NCBI RefSeq assembly: GCF_019175385.1
Contig: NC_083345.1
Span: 43,918,098 to 43,982,097, forward strand
Reading direction: 5' to 3'
Origin: Lycium barbarum
Lineage: Eukaryota > Streptophyta > Magnoliopsida > Solanales > Solanaceae
Length of the DNA stretch: 64,000 nucleotides
Shown: piece after piece, positions 46,436 through 59,123 of the stretch
How the letters are laid out: each line of letters begins with the position of its first letter
Numbering within the stretch: the stretch's first letter is position 1
Position numbers and translations under genes: made by a program
The notes under the pieces: model-generated
The model's database searches: none
Told to the model about the DNA's origin: nothing
Seen by the model: only the letters and a program-made list of their open reading frames with translations

Positions 46436-49057
46436 TGTAACGACCCATTTCATCATTACCGTGATTTCTGATATATTTGCGATAGTGACCCCTTGAACCA
46501 TACTTGGTCCTTCTTGCATTTCTGGAAAACCGTAACTTGTACGGGAAATCGTACGAGTTGTGCATAAAAATATTGAATCTGGACAACGCAGGCCCAATGG
46601 TACCGCTGCAGTGTCCTCCATACCGTCCTAGCAGTGGCGCAGGAACGGTTGGTGTACCGTAGAAGCGGTGTAGTCGATTTCCTTCACGGACTACCCCAAC
46701 GGTGCCTCGGTCGTACAAGCGGTACCGCTGGAGCGGCGTCTCAGACCGCAACAGCGGTTACGATCAGTGATTTCCCCTATTTAATTGACATTTCAGGAAT
46801 GGACCTCATTTTTCAAAACCCTAAAGAGTCCAGCAGCCCTTGGAGCCTTTGTGGAACGAAAATTGATATTTTCTTAGGAAAGGTAATCCCTTTAACTCCT
46901 CCCATTCATTATTCCTTTTAGTGATTCTTATTAAGAGTCCCTCATCTAGAAACCACAAATGGGTATCACAACTTCCTAGACATAAAGAGACGATTGGTTA
47001 GTTGTTCTTAATATGGATTTTAATGAATTATTCCCTCTTGTTCATCACCTAGAATGGTTACTAACTTAGTTTCTCATTTCCTTACGAGATTATAAATGGG
47101 TCTCTTCTATGCATCTTGAAAATGGATTTCTAAAAGATAGACAAAAGTGGTAACTTTACCTAGCTAATGGCATAAAATAGTTGACCTTATTCATGGAAGG
47201 AGGTTGGTAAATCACCTAGTGTTGTTATGAATGAAATCTAGAGGTGGGATATGTTCCCAAACCTTCCTTATTAATTCAAAATGTCTTATAAGGGTTCTAA
47301 CGATGATTTCTATTCTTGGGCCTCATGTTTGTCTTAAAGTTCCTTCGTGCAGATTAGAACGTGAATCGAATTTAAGAATCAATGGATGCTCGTGGCACCA
47401 GCTCGGCCTTGAGGTAGGTTACGGCTTTTCTTTTTGGTAGACTCCGATTAGTTTCCCATATTCATATATTAGAAGGAACGGAGCATGCATGTGTAAGAGT
47501 TGGAGATTTAGGATGGATCTATAGGATGGCATTGTCGTGTGATTTGTGTGTTCGGGCTTGTGGCCTGTAGATTTCTTAGGATGTTTGAATTATTTTCCTT
47601 GAATATCATTGGTTTCTATGTGACTTGGAAGGAGTGATTGATTAATTCTTTTCTATGGTTGGGGAAAGGAATTTCTGTTAAATGCGCCCAGATTGTGCTA
47701 GTATATTATGATGGATCTAATTGACATTGACCGTATAAAATGCACCAACGATGGTAAATTAATTCTAGACTGGGTAGTAGCTATGTCTTGTAAGTAGAAG
47801 GTGAATTATAATATATTAATGATTGATAGGGAAAGTGGTAATATTATGTCATAGCTTGATTGTTCCATCGTGTTGGCTTGTTGCTACGGGCTGTTAGTAC
47901 ATATTGGAATCTGTTTTTCCATCTTGATTGTGATATTGTGGTATCTCACTGGTTGAGGTTGATACGAGGATGGAGTTCTATATGATTTGTGTATTCTTTC
48001 ATGATATTGTGATGTACCCACTGTTGGTACTATTGACATGGATATATTGTTGGCGTACCCATTGTTAGTACTTGTGAAGTTGATCTGATTATTGATGTTG
48101 ATACATGCATTGCACGCACTCTTATACTTCATGATATACTGTTGAGACACTATTGGTACTTGATGAAACATTGTGATGAGCGGGGCTCGATTTTTAAATG
48201 AGAGTGACGTGAGAGTCCGATATCCGATGTTAGTTTCGAAATCGTGGATTGAGTGAGTGCATGGACTCTGCGGGTCCCCCAGTGTGGTGCCAGTGAGAAC
48301 CCCCCATGGACAAAGACCTGGGGTTTCGTCTGTCTGTTGGGCAAAGATCTGGGATGAGTGACACTTAGACTTCACGAGTCACCTTGGGTTGTGCTACTGA
48401 GATGTTGATATTTCCGTCTGGAGTGCATGTGTACACAATATTTGCAAGGCATTGCATTACATTCATACATTATTGCATTGCATTACATTGCATTATGGCT
48501 TATTTTGTGATGACTTGGTGCTTACTTGTGGTATTGGTTTCGCATTGGACACTTTGGAACTTGGAATATTTGGGTTTAGACGTACTACTTAGGCGATGAT
48601 GTGTACTTGGCTATGATTATGGTCGCCCTATACTTGCTAATTTATCTCTTAGATCGTTCGTCGGAAAGAAATACCTTAATGATGAGTGGACTCCTGTGCT
48701 TGGGACGAATGGCATCATGATAGTTGACTAGCGTAAAATTGTTGTAGAATTGAATAGTGGTCATTAGAGGAGAGTTTACATGATTTAGGAGTCTTGCTGT
48801 TATAGCATGTGATAAATAGATGTATGGTATTGATCTAGTTGCTTATCCTACATATTCGTGAATTCTTGTACTGATATGCATTTCTAACCACTGTCGGCAT
48901 ATGATACTTACTCAGTACGCATTGATTGTACTGATACTGCTCTTGCTATATCCCTTTTGGGGTGTAGAGTGTTCCAGTTGATTGATTGCGATAAGTTGGG
49001 AGATGCACGATACCTATCTTGAAGATTTCCTCCTACTTCATTCCAGGATGGAGGATT
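46436..49057 (+). repeat. 3' LTR of element C, truncated
   Basis: Matches 39919 to about 42530. It lacks the last 280 bp or so, including the terminal hairpin and CA end. The break is at GAGGATTGG, where a patchwork of copied segments begins. Confidence 0.88.
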
Positions 49058-49098
49058 GGGAGATGCACCAACGATGGTATCGTGCATCTCCCAACGAT
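49058..49098. other. Template-switch scar at the broken end of element C
   Basis: Short copied patches in series: GGGAGATGCAC (as at 48998-49008), then ATGCACCAACGATGGTA (as at 47743-47759), then GGTATCGTGCATCTCCCAAC (reverse complement of 48995-49014). The next 60 bp, up to the LINE, are unassigned. Confidence 0.75.
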
Positions 49099-49159
49099 TT
49101 TAATGGGATGACAAGTTCATTCTAAACCCGTACATTCTTTAGTCAATTCAGTATTATCT

Positions 49160-49174
49160 AACTAGGCTAGAATT
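49160..49174. repeat. LINE target-site duplication, left copy
   Basis: AACTAGGCTAGAATT, identical to 54235-54249. Confidence 0.9.
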
Positions 49175-49463
49175 TTTTTTTTGGTAAATAAAGGATTTTA
49201 TTAATACCAAAGCATTAGTTACTGGACCAAAACAGGGTTGACCACCTGTTTTCCTATTTACAAGAACTTGACTCAACTGCTAGAAAGGAGTCTACCTATA
49301 AATGCAGCAAAAAATAGCTTACAATTCAATCTAATCGACAAGCTATCTGGTAAAAACCAATACAAACTTCGAAAAGCCAAGGAAAAAACAGTACATTGTT
49401 GCAGCTATATAAACCTATTATAGACACACATAAAGTTATAAACAGTTCCATGTGCTCAGCTGC

Positions 49464-52400
49464 TCATGGATATCCTTGAAGCTTTGACAATTCTACACCA
49501 CATGTACTCTTTGCTGGACCTCTAGTGTGAATGTGAATAGCCATTTCTCTGCATAACATGTCAGCTCTGAAGTTGCCATTTTGAAATCTGATTCTATTTC
49601 TTTCCCTCCATAACAAAGCAATGACCAAAGCAAATAAAGTGCAGACCATTTCTCCTTTCCCACTCTTTCTCTTTGCCCAGATGAGTGTCCATCTTAATTC
49701 CTCCTCCCAAGTTCCAACTGTTCTGGGTAAGCCTATCCATAGCAGTAGTCTTGCACATATAGTCTCTGTAGTGTTACATTCAAAGAATATATGGGCTAAT
49801 ATTTCATCAGTTAAGCCATAAAAGACACAAGTAGGGGGCACAGTGGTACCAAATTTCAGGAGCCTAACTACAATAGCCAATCTCCTCATTAAAGCCAACC
49901 AAAGTGTGAAATTATATCTTGGATGTATGCGGGTTTTCAGAATGAGGCTCTTCCACGGTGTTTTGGGGAGTGGAGGCATTAGACTTATATGTATTTTCTT
50001 AATGGAAAACTTTGACTGTGATACCATAGATTGAAGTTTGCTCTGCAAATCACCTTGAAGAGATGTTGCTTGTATAATAAACTTCCTTGCTTCTAAGATC
50101 TTCCTAACAAACCAAGTTTCATATGTAGGTATAGCACCGCACTCCACTAAATCATCCTTCATATAGTATATATGGATCCATTTGATCTATAGGCAGTCTT
50201 TTTTCTCAGCTATGGCCCAGAGTTGCTTGAGGATTGCAGCCCTATTCCATCTACATAAGTCCAGGATGTTTTGTCCTCCTATTGCCTTAGGATAGCATAA
50301 TTTCTCCCATGACACCAGGTTCTTTTTTGACTTATCAGCTGAACCAGTCCAAAGGAAGGTTCTATAAAGACCATTCACCAGCTTCATTATCTTCTTAGGT
50401 AGGATAAAAATTTGAGCCCAGTAAGTTTGGAGCCCAAACAACATAGACTTTATGAGTTGCAACCTACCAGCATAGGAGAGTAGTTTTGCAGACTAGCATT
50501 TTAACCTCTCTGTAACTTTCTCTACCAGAGGCATACGTTGAGCAACTGTTAACTTTTTGGAAGAAAGAGGTACTCTCAAGTATTTGAAAGGAAATGTACC
50601 CTCACTGAAGCCCAGAGTTTGAAGGATATCTGCCTTGACGGTGTCCTTGACTCTAGAGAAATAGATACTACTTTTATCAATGTTAGCTTGTAAACCAGAA
50701 GCAACTGAGAATTTGTGAAATTCCTCTTGTAATAATTGAATATAGTGGATCTCAGCTTTGCAAAACATCAGTAAATCATCAGCAAAACAAATATGCATAA
50801 TACCCAGTTTCTTACACCTATGATGGTATTTGAAACTAGGATTCTCAGCTACTAAGTTAAGTTCTCTTTGGAGGTACTCCATAACAACCACAAACAGGTA
50901 TGGGGATATAAGATCCCCCTGCCTAATCCCTCTTTTACCTTGAAAAGGAGGAGTGAGTCCTCCATTTATAACTAGTGAATATGAGACAGTGCCAATACAC
51001 TCCATGACCCATAGAATGAATTTGCAAGGAAAATTAAGGTCAGCTAACATTTTTTCCAAAAAACACCACTCAATAAAATCATAGGCCTTCCTGAGGTCTA
51101 CTTTCAGGACACATCTTGTAGACAACCCTTTCCTAGTATACCATTTAAAAATCTCATGGCTAAAGAGAATGTTATCAACTATGCTCCTGCCCTCAATGAA
51201 CACAGATTGAGAGAGGCTAAGTAATGCACTGATAACAGTTTTCAGCCTATTGGTGAGGACTTTAGTTATGATTTTGTAAATGTGGTGCAACATGCTCTAG
51301 GTGGATAGTCCTTTACCTTTGTAGGGGAGGGAAATTTTGGAACAAGGGCTATAGTAGTAGAACTTACATATTTAATAAGCATACCAGTAAGGAAGAACTC
51401 CTTGACAGCTCCAATAACTTCATCTTTGACAATTTCCCAATGTTAAGTAAAAAATTCAACTGGGAAGCCATCTACACCAGGTGACTTTTCATGAGGAATG
51501 CTTTGCATGGCTGTGAATATCTCCTGATCAGTGATATCCTTGATAAGTTCACTCTTCTGGTGTAGGCTAAGGCATGGTCCTCTCTTCACAACCACTGAAT
51601 TGGGCCATGGTACTTCATCAGCAGCAGATCCTATCAGGTTCTTGAAGAAGGAAATAAATTCAGTTTTAACCTCCTGTGGATCAGTAAGTTTAGCACCAGT
51701 TTCAGTATAGATAGAGGTGATAGTATTCCTACTTGCTGTAATTTTACATTGAGCATGAAAATATTTTGTATTGGAATCTCCAGCTACCATCCAAGAGGCT
51801 CTTGACTTATGTCTTAGAACGTTTTCCTCTACTAAACTCCATATATATATCTCCCCCACAATGTTTCTCTCAGTGGTAATCAACAGTTGGTTCATAGGAT
51901 GCACTACCATTTGATCTTGTACAAGGACCAAATCCTGTCTTGCTTATTGTAGTTTCTGGGTATAGGAAGCCATATAAGCATTTAGCTCATTTAAAGCACC
52001 CTTTACCTGCTTCATTTTATTCCACAGTTGGAACATCTTTGTGCCTCTACTCCTTTAGCCATATGTGCATTTAACAATATTCACAAATTTTGGGTGATCC
52101 ATCACAGTTTTGAAAAGCTTGAAAGGCTTAGGATGGAGGGTTACTTGGGGGGTGCATTGTATAAGAACTGGACAGTGATCAGATATTCCAGGGTTTAGAA
52201 ATTCAGCCTCTACACAACCATAATCTTGAATCCACTTAAAGTTGCCAAATGCCCAATAAATCTTTGAATAAACTCTAGTATCACTTTGTTGCTTGTTACA
52301 GAATGTATAATGCCAACCCTTGGATCTTAAGGAAGTCAATTGCACAACATATACACACTCCTGAAAGTCCCTAGTCTTAGTAGGCATGATAGGTGATCCT

Positions 52401-52849
52401 AATTTATCTTCAGAGGATAGGATACAGTTAAAATCCCCACTCAATAACCAGGGCCCCTGAATTGTGGTTGCAAGTTGCTACAGATCAGTCCATAACTCTA
52501 CCCTTTGTTGAGCATCATTATGTGCATAAATGATAGTGACCAATGATGAAAAAGATGTTCCTGTACTCTCCACATAACAATGTATATACTGCTCCTTTTT
52601 TGTGATGACCTGAACCTTGATATGAGTTCTCCACACAAGCCAGATCCTCCCATTGGAAGCCATTGGATAATTACAGCAACTATTCTATCCAGGTACAACT
52701 TTTCCTAGAATACTTTGAGCTTTGTATTCTTTTACCCTAGTTTCAATACAACCAAACATTTCTATCCCATACTTTTGCAGAAGAAGCCTTACCTCCTTCT
52801 GTTTTTGGGGCTGATTCAGCCCCCTAATGTTCCAAGTAGCAATAATCAT
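49464..52849 (-). pseudogene. LINE ORF2: endonuclease, reverse transcriptase, zf-RVT (broken)
   Basis: Starts at 52849 (MIIATWNIRGLNQPQKQKEV), the typical N terminus of an APE-type endonuclease. The frame continues through 52055-52444 (SGDFNCILSSEDKLG, NPGISDHCPVLI) and 51443-51931 (ISHEKSPGVDGFPVEFF-like linker). It then shifts between 51443 and 51293. 50493-51293 is the RT with LKVDLRKAYDFIEW, GIRQGDLISPYLF and an intact FADD catalytic motif. 49464-50162 is the zinc-binding tail. The stop near 52685 fits a TGG-to-TAG change. Confidence 0.88.
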
Positions 52850-52938
52850 GGGGGGGGGGGGGGGTGTTAAATCCATCTGCAGTGTCTCTAGACTGTCCTT
52901 ATGTAGGCATTTTGGACCTGTCTTGAAGAATAACATAC

Positions 52939-54097
52939 TTATTTGCAAGAGCAATAATATCTTGAGGCAAGTTTTTTTGCACCCATAGGTGGATCATAGG
53001 ACTGTTGTGGACTGCCTTTTGAACTTCCAATGTCAGGTCTGGAGGGACCAGCTTTATCAGAGGCATTCCCCTGAATCACAGCATCTGGCTCATGGGAAGT
53101 CTCAGGGTTCTTAGGCAGCCAGACTTGTTTCTCTAATTTTCTCCTTCTCCTATTTCTCCTTTTCCTCTTAGGTTGCTCCTTAAACTCCCCCTCTTGTGGT
53201 TCTGCCTTCTCCCCATTCCAGCAGTCCTTCGATAAGTGTCCAAATCTCTAGCAATGAATGTAAAACTTGGGATACCAATCATACTCTATAGCTTGCTGAA
53301 AACTACCAGAAGGTGTATCAACTTCAATTGTAGTCACAAGAGGTTGAGTAGCGTTCGCTTCTACCAAAGCTCTAGCATATGATATCTTCTCCATGTCAGC
53401 TGTGAATTTATCAGTGTATTTAGGTTGACCAATAGCACTGACTAGCTTACTCAAAGATTTACTAGACCAGTACCCTACAAGTAAACCAGGGAGAGTAACC
53501 CCCAATGGGATGGTTGTGATTCTATCAGGATCAAATTTGAAATCAATCTCCCAATTTTGGACAATAAAAGGTTTATTGTGATATGTATAAGGTCCCCCTA
53601 TTAAGATCTTATCACAATCTTCAGCCGTCTCAAATCGAAACACAAAGTATCCAGAATCATGAGCTAAAATCTGAGGTTTAGTGACATCAGTCCAATGATA
53701 CTTGACAAAATTTTCCAATCATCCTCAACGATGTTCATGAAGATTTTTCCTTGTTTCATACTCGGAAGAATGTAAGTGAGTGGTTTACCTTTTTTAGCCA
53801 TCCTATTTTGGCCGGAATCTAGTGGTAGCTCGGGCGTGGGGTGCGCTAAGGTCGCTGCTTCAGAGAATTGCAACCGACGAGTAGTACGCAAATCATCTTA
53901 GCCAACAAAAAATCCTTTAGTTTTAGCAATGATTGTGAGTCAGAGTCCACAAACCCTTCCTCCATCTCCTCAGGAATGGATTGAAACCGAGGAGGGAGGT
54001 AGCTTCCAAACGTGAGAGCAGGGAGTTTGCAGCGCATTCCCTTTGCTGACGTGACGATCTTTGCCGGGGTGGTAGTCGGTGTCTTAGTGGAGGTCAT
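52939..54097 (-). pseudogene. LINE ORF1: DUF4283 RNA-binding protein with zinc knuckle (frameshifted)
   Basis: Starts at 54097 (MTSTKTPTTTPAKIV). Frameshifts near 53880 and in an A-run near 53715 break the N-terminal part. 53248-53718 holds the DUF4283 core (ILAHDSGYFVFRFETAEDCD, GPYTYHNKPFIVQNW). A stop follows FYIHC in the middle of a degenerate zinc knuckle (HC-stop-RFGHLSKDC). A basic tract, PKRKRRNRRRRKLEK, follows, and the frame ends at 52939, about 90 bp before ORF2. The protein would coat LINE RNA. Confidence 0.8.
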
Positions 54098-54249
54098 AGT
54101 AACTGCGTCTAGGCGTATTCTAGCTATCCTTGCTTAAAATGTGCCCAGAGCACCGAGGCATGTGTGTTATCAATAGTTAAACCATGTTCACTAATTTGAG
54201 TTTGTAACTTTTCTTCGAGGAAAACAAAGTTTGTAACTAGGCTAGAATT

Positions 54250-54754
<505 letters not shown>

Positions 54755-54769
54755 GGGAGAGGTACAAGC

Positions 54770-57362
54770 TGTAACGACCCATTTAGTCGTTATAGTTCTT
54801 CCGGCATTTTCGCTCTTTTCCGAGCATTGATTAGCTCACTTTTGACCCGAGAAAACCGTTGATATGCTTCCCGAGGTGTCTAGACCGAATTCGGGCAACT
54901 TCTGTGAAATATAGGCTTAAAGTGAAAATGATTGACCCAAAGTTGTCTTTTGGGTAAACGGACATTTTTTGCAAATCCGTCGATTCTGAGAAGTCCGAAT
55001 GGTCGTTTATGACTTGTTTGTATATCTGGTTCGGTTCCCAATGCACTCGGATGCATTTTAGGACTTGGGTTAGGAAATAAGAATGAGGTATCGGGGGTTG
55101 ACTCGTTCAGCGAGATCTCCGTTAGGAATTTCGAGGCCACGAGCGCGTTCGTAGCATATTTTTGTGTGGATCTGTGTATGTGGTTTGTGAGCAGATGGCC
55201 TCGGGGATGATTCGGGATTTCGTTTGTGACTTAGAAAAGTCTGGTCATTTCTGGTACCTAGTGCCCGCATTGGCGGCACCAATGCCGTCCCAGCGGCCAT
55301 GTATACATTGGCCCAGACCGCTGGGGCGGCAGCGGCCCCGTTACCGTCGTACCAATAACGGGCCTGTGATTTCATTAAATGTGTTTTAAATAAGCCCTTA
55401 GTCTACCATTTATTGCCATTTTGAAATTAGTGCTTTGGGGACTATTCTTGGAGATAATTGGAACAAAATCTTGGAGGTAAATCCTGATAATCCCTTTACT
55501 ATTCCATTAATCGTAATCATCATGGATTCCCCCTTTCCTTAAATAATCCCTTATTAATGAAAGATGGAAGTGGGTTTTGATGAACATTTCTCTAGGCTTA
55601 TTAATGATGAAATTGATGGAGTTTTATGCTAGTTTTTGATGAATCTAAGCTTGTTAATCATATATCTTTCTTTTCTAGTGTTGAATTTTGAAATCAAAGA
55701 GTTAGAGTTTATACCCAAATTGGGGGTTTTGCTTCAAATTCGAAATTTGGGTAAATCTAAGAGTTAATTTTGTAATTAGTGGTTAGGTTATGATCACCTA
55801 GTGCTTAATTTGATATTTTGCTTCCGAATTTGCCGTTTTGCCCTTGTGGGCACGTTTTCTGAATTTCTAGGATTAGAATTGACCTAACTTGAATGGTAGC
55901 AATATTAGTATCATTCTTCATGATTTCTAATCTAGATTTCTATTATGCTTAGACTACTTTGGTTTTGAGGTTCAGCGGAAAGGCAAGGCAAAGTAGTGGT
56001 TGTTGGTGTTGCGGTTCGGCCATCCAGGTAGGTTATGGCTTACCCTTGGTGAGACTTAGTATAGCGAAGCACATATTTAGGTTATATTGTCGGAGACAGC
56101 ATATGAACCTTTGAGTATGAAGTTGGGTTGGATATTGCCTTAGGTTGGGCCCTGTTGTGTGTTGGGACTGGCCACCCCGTTATGTTGTGATTGATTGTTC
56201 CATTGTGTTGGCTTGATGTCATGAGTTGTTGATAGATATTGGATTCTATTTTATCATCTTGATTACGATGTTGTTGGCGTACGCACTGTTGGTATTTGTG
56301 ATTCGGATATATTGATAGCGTACCCATTGCTGGTACTTGTGATATTGAGCATGATTATTGATGTTGATACATGCATTGCACACACTCTCATTTTCATGAT
56401 AGACTGTGGAGATATTGATGATACTTTATGAAACACTGTGATGAAGTGGGCTCGATTTTTACTTGAGTGACGTGAGGTGGCTGATATCCGATATTAGTTC
56501 CAGAATCATTGATTGAGTGAGTGCATGGACTCCGCGGGTCCCCCAGAGTGGTGCCGATGAGAACCCCCCATGGGCAAAGATCCGAGGTCCCGTCTTTCTG
56601 TTGGACAAAGATCCGAGACGGTGGCACTTAGACTTCGCGAGTCATACTGGGTTATGCTACTGAGATATCGATATTTTCATCCGGAGTACATGTGTACACA
56701 GCATTGCATTGCATTGCATTCATACACTATTGCATTGCATTGTATTGTATTATGGCTTGATTTTGAGATGATTTGGTGTTGTACTTGTAATGTTGGATTC
56801 GGACTTGGTATATTCAGATTTGGCACATTTAGGATTAGAGGTTTTACTTAGGCGATGCCATATACTGGGATTCGATTACATTGACTTGTACTTGTTGGTT
56901 TATCTGCTTATATGCTTTATTAACTGGATTGTGTTAGCTATGCATAGTCGGCCTATGATGCCTACCAGTACTGTTGTTTTGTACTGACATGCAATTGCTG
57001 CATTCCTTTATGAATGCAGAGTATCAGGTTGGATCTGCTTTCGTGACACGTGGCTTTTAGTCGCTTCAGCATTATCTCCGAGTTTCCAGGGTGAGCATGG
57101 TCGTTCGCTGCCTTGAAGACTTCTCTATCATTATGTCCTATTCTATTCAGAGACATAGATACTTTATGTATTATTATTCTAGACTTGTATTATTTCCCTT
57201 TTAGATGCTATTGTATTACTCAGACTAGACCCTGGGGTTATTATTATACTTTTCCTCTTGATTGATTCATTATTCATGTCTTTACTTATTGTTGGGTTGA
57301 GGGTTCGCTTACCGAGGTGGAAGGTAAGTGCTCGCACAGCTTAGGCAAAATAGGTAGTGACA
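54770..57362 (+). mobile_element. Solo LTR F inside Helitron H2 (duplication CAAGC)
   Basis: 2593 bp from TGTAACGACCC to GGTAGTGACA, flanked by CAAGC at 54765-54769 and 57363-57367. U3 dyads (CCGCATTGGCGG at 55265-55276; further CCGCTGGGGCGG-type sites) end near 55345, about 40 bp upstream of TTTTAAATAAG (55384-55394). It shares the ATTGCATT repeats and terminal block with E and C. Confidence 0.92.
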
Positions 57363-57367
57363 CAAGC

Positions 57368-58340
57368 AATGTGGTTAAGCCAAGTGACAAGCTAATAACA
57401 AGCCACTTGACAATTTTAAGACAATGTTAAATATGCTTTGTCATAAACTTTTTGAATTGTTAAATTTGAATTGAAAGATATAAAAATAGTTAAAAGATTT
57501 GATTAGGTTAAATTAGAGGTACTATAACTCTATATTGAAATATTTACCACGGCTAAAGAGTCCCTGTGGAACTCTTTTGTTGTCTAAGATCCTCTATATA
57601 TTTGAACATTATCTTCTAATTTTGTGATATTATGGCTAAACTATGCCAAACTAATTCTTTTTAAATTTGAATTGAAGATAAATTAGAGTCCATATCAATT
57701 AGGGTAACTGAATATGAGAAATCTTAGTTTACTAACCATCCACCCTAGCTTCACGAGTATTTTCTACGTGAATCCAATAAATATATATTAAATAATTATT
57801 TTAACAAATTAAGTTATTTTGTAACAAAAAAAAAAAAAAAGATAAAAGAGAAAAAGAAAAAGAAAAAGAAAATGAAAAGAAAAACGTACGGAAAAGCAAA
57901 AGAAATAAAGGTAGCAAATAATAACCAATTTATCTTCTTCTGTTTCATCTATTTTTATTTAGATTTTAAGATAATAGTATTTTAGAAGCTTATCTATTCT
58001 AACAAACTCATATGATATTCAAATTTTAAGTTTAACTAAATTTGCATTGGCATGAATATCTAATTTCCTAACCTCTTGTATATACCCCTTAAGTGACACA
58101 AATATGGATGTAAGCTTTCTTCTTTTTTAGTTGCTAAGATTATCTCAAGAATTTTTTGTTATTATTTCATTCACAAAGGTATGATTATTTCTCTCTTTAG
58201 TGTTGTAACGGAATAAAATCAACATTAAATAAAATGGTGTGTGCCATTTAATTAAAAGATAATGGATATGAAGTTGTAAGATGATCAATTCTTACATAGT
58301 TCAAGTAAATAAATTGATTATTATAGTTTTGACATACTTA
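57368..58340. other. Helitron H2 interior, AT-rich
   Basis: Starts like H3, then diverges. It contains an A-run and (AAAAG)n-like tract at about 57823-57885. No coding motif. Confidence 0.5.
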
Positions 58341-58436
58341 TATCTTCTTTTTTTGAAACAAAGGGTTTTCGTAATGGATAAAAAGATTATAGGTAATGCA
58401 CATTAGATTTTTCCGGATAATTGCCAAGGTATGTTG
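58341..58436 (+). other. Possible upstream exon of the captured block
   Basis: The stretch ends in GATAATTGCCAAG followed by GTATGTTG, a good donor. Its last bases resemble the end of the triplicated exon (AATTGTCAAG|GTATAATT). Its start is not clear. Confidence 0.35.
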
Positions 58437-58516
58437 TTCATGCTTAATATAATTTTTGTTATTAGTATTATTTTATTGTTATTTACAATTAACATTACAT
58501 TTATCTTTTGTTACAG

Positions 58517-59123
58517 ATGTAACTAAGGATTCTGAAATTTCCACAGATATGATATATAAAAATATTTCACAAATGCGGAATGAATATTTGAAAAATAAAC
58601 AAATACAATGGAGAACCGAAATATATAAAGGAGTTTTACCAAATTGTCAAGGTATAATTTCATGCTGGATTTAAAGTTATTATCATCATCATCATCATCA
58701 GTTTGTTTTTGTTTACAATAACAATATCACATTTATCTTTTGTTACAGATGTAACTAAGGATTCTGAAATTTTCCACAGATATGATATATAAAATATTTC
58801 ACAAATGCGGAATGAATATTTGAAAAATAATCAAATACAATGGAGAATCGAAATATATAAAGGAGTTTAACCAACTTGTCAAGGTATAATTTCATGCTTG
58901 ATTTAACGTTATTATTATTATGATGATGATCATCATCATCATTAGTTTGTTTTTGTTTACAATAACATTACACATTTATCTTTTGTCATAGATGTAACTA
59001 AGATATCTAAAGTTTCCATGATGTATACAAATATCTCACAAATGCAAAATGGATATTTGAAAAATGGACAAGTGCGACGGTAGACGAAATATGTAAAAGA
59101 GTTTTAGCAAATTATTCGTGCAA
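58517..59123 (+). repeat. Triplicated exon-like unit (about 235-bp period)
   Basis: Unit 1 exon is 58517-58651, unit 2 is 58749-58883, and unit 3 starts at 58992 and is more decayed. Units 1 and 2 are each 135 bp and run from TTGTTACAG|ATGTAACTAAGG to GTCAAG|GTATAATTT. Each is thus bounded by a pyrimidine-rich AG acceptor and a GT donor. Read in the frame that splits the first codon, unit 1 encodes DVTKDSEISTDMIYKNISQ and RNEYLKNKQIQWRTEIYKG, which I do not recognise. The length divides by three and the phase is symmetric. Intron-like spacers contain (ATC)n runs. Confidence 0.6.

Larger units (their letters stand above)
39919..49057 (+). mobile_element. Element C: large LTR element without gag-pol, carrying an antisense ORF
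   Basis: Two related plus-oriented LTRs (39919-42810; 46436-49057, truncated) enclose a 3.6-kb internal region. The internal region starts with an initiator-Met-tRNA primer site and a leader like that of gypsy chromoviruses. No gag, protease, RT or integrase motif occurs on the plus strand. Instead the minus strand holds a long broken reading frame (43742-45061). It is best described as a large retrotransposon derivative (LARD-like) that must have been mobilised in trans. Confidence 0.85.
49175..54234 (-). mobile_element. Full-length plant L1-type LINE, inactive
   Basis: A 5.06-kb insertion between identical 15-bp duplications (49160-49174, 54235-54249). A T-run at about 49173-49182 is the poly(A) tail of the minus-strand element. 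ORF1 (DUF4283 type) and ORF2 (endonuclease-RT) are both recognisable. Both are interrupted by a few stops and frameshifts, while the duplication is still perfect, so the insertion is relatively young. It lies in the sequence after the truncated LTR of C. Confidence 0.92.

Noticed and set aside
58456..58674. 72-residue frame taken as a complete small gene
   Set aside because: It runs across an acceptor and a donor site. Only the middle 45 residues match the repeated exon unit.
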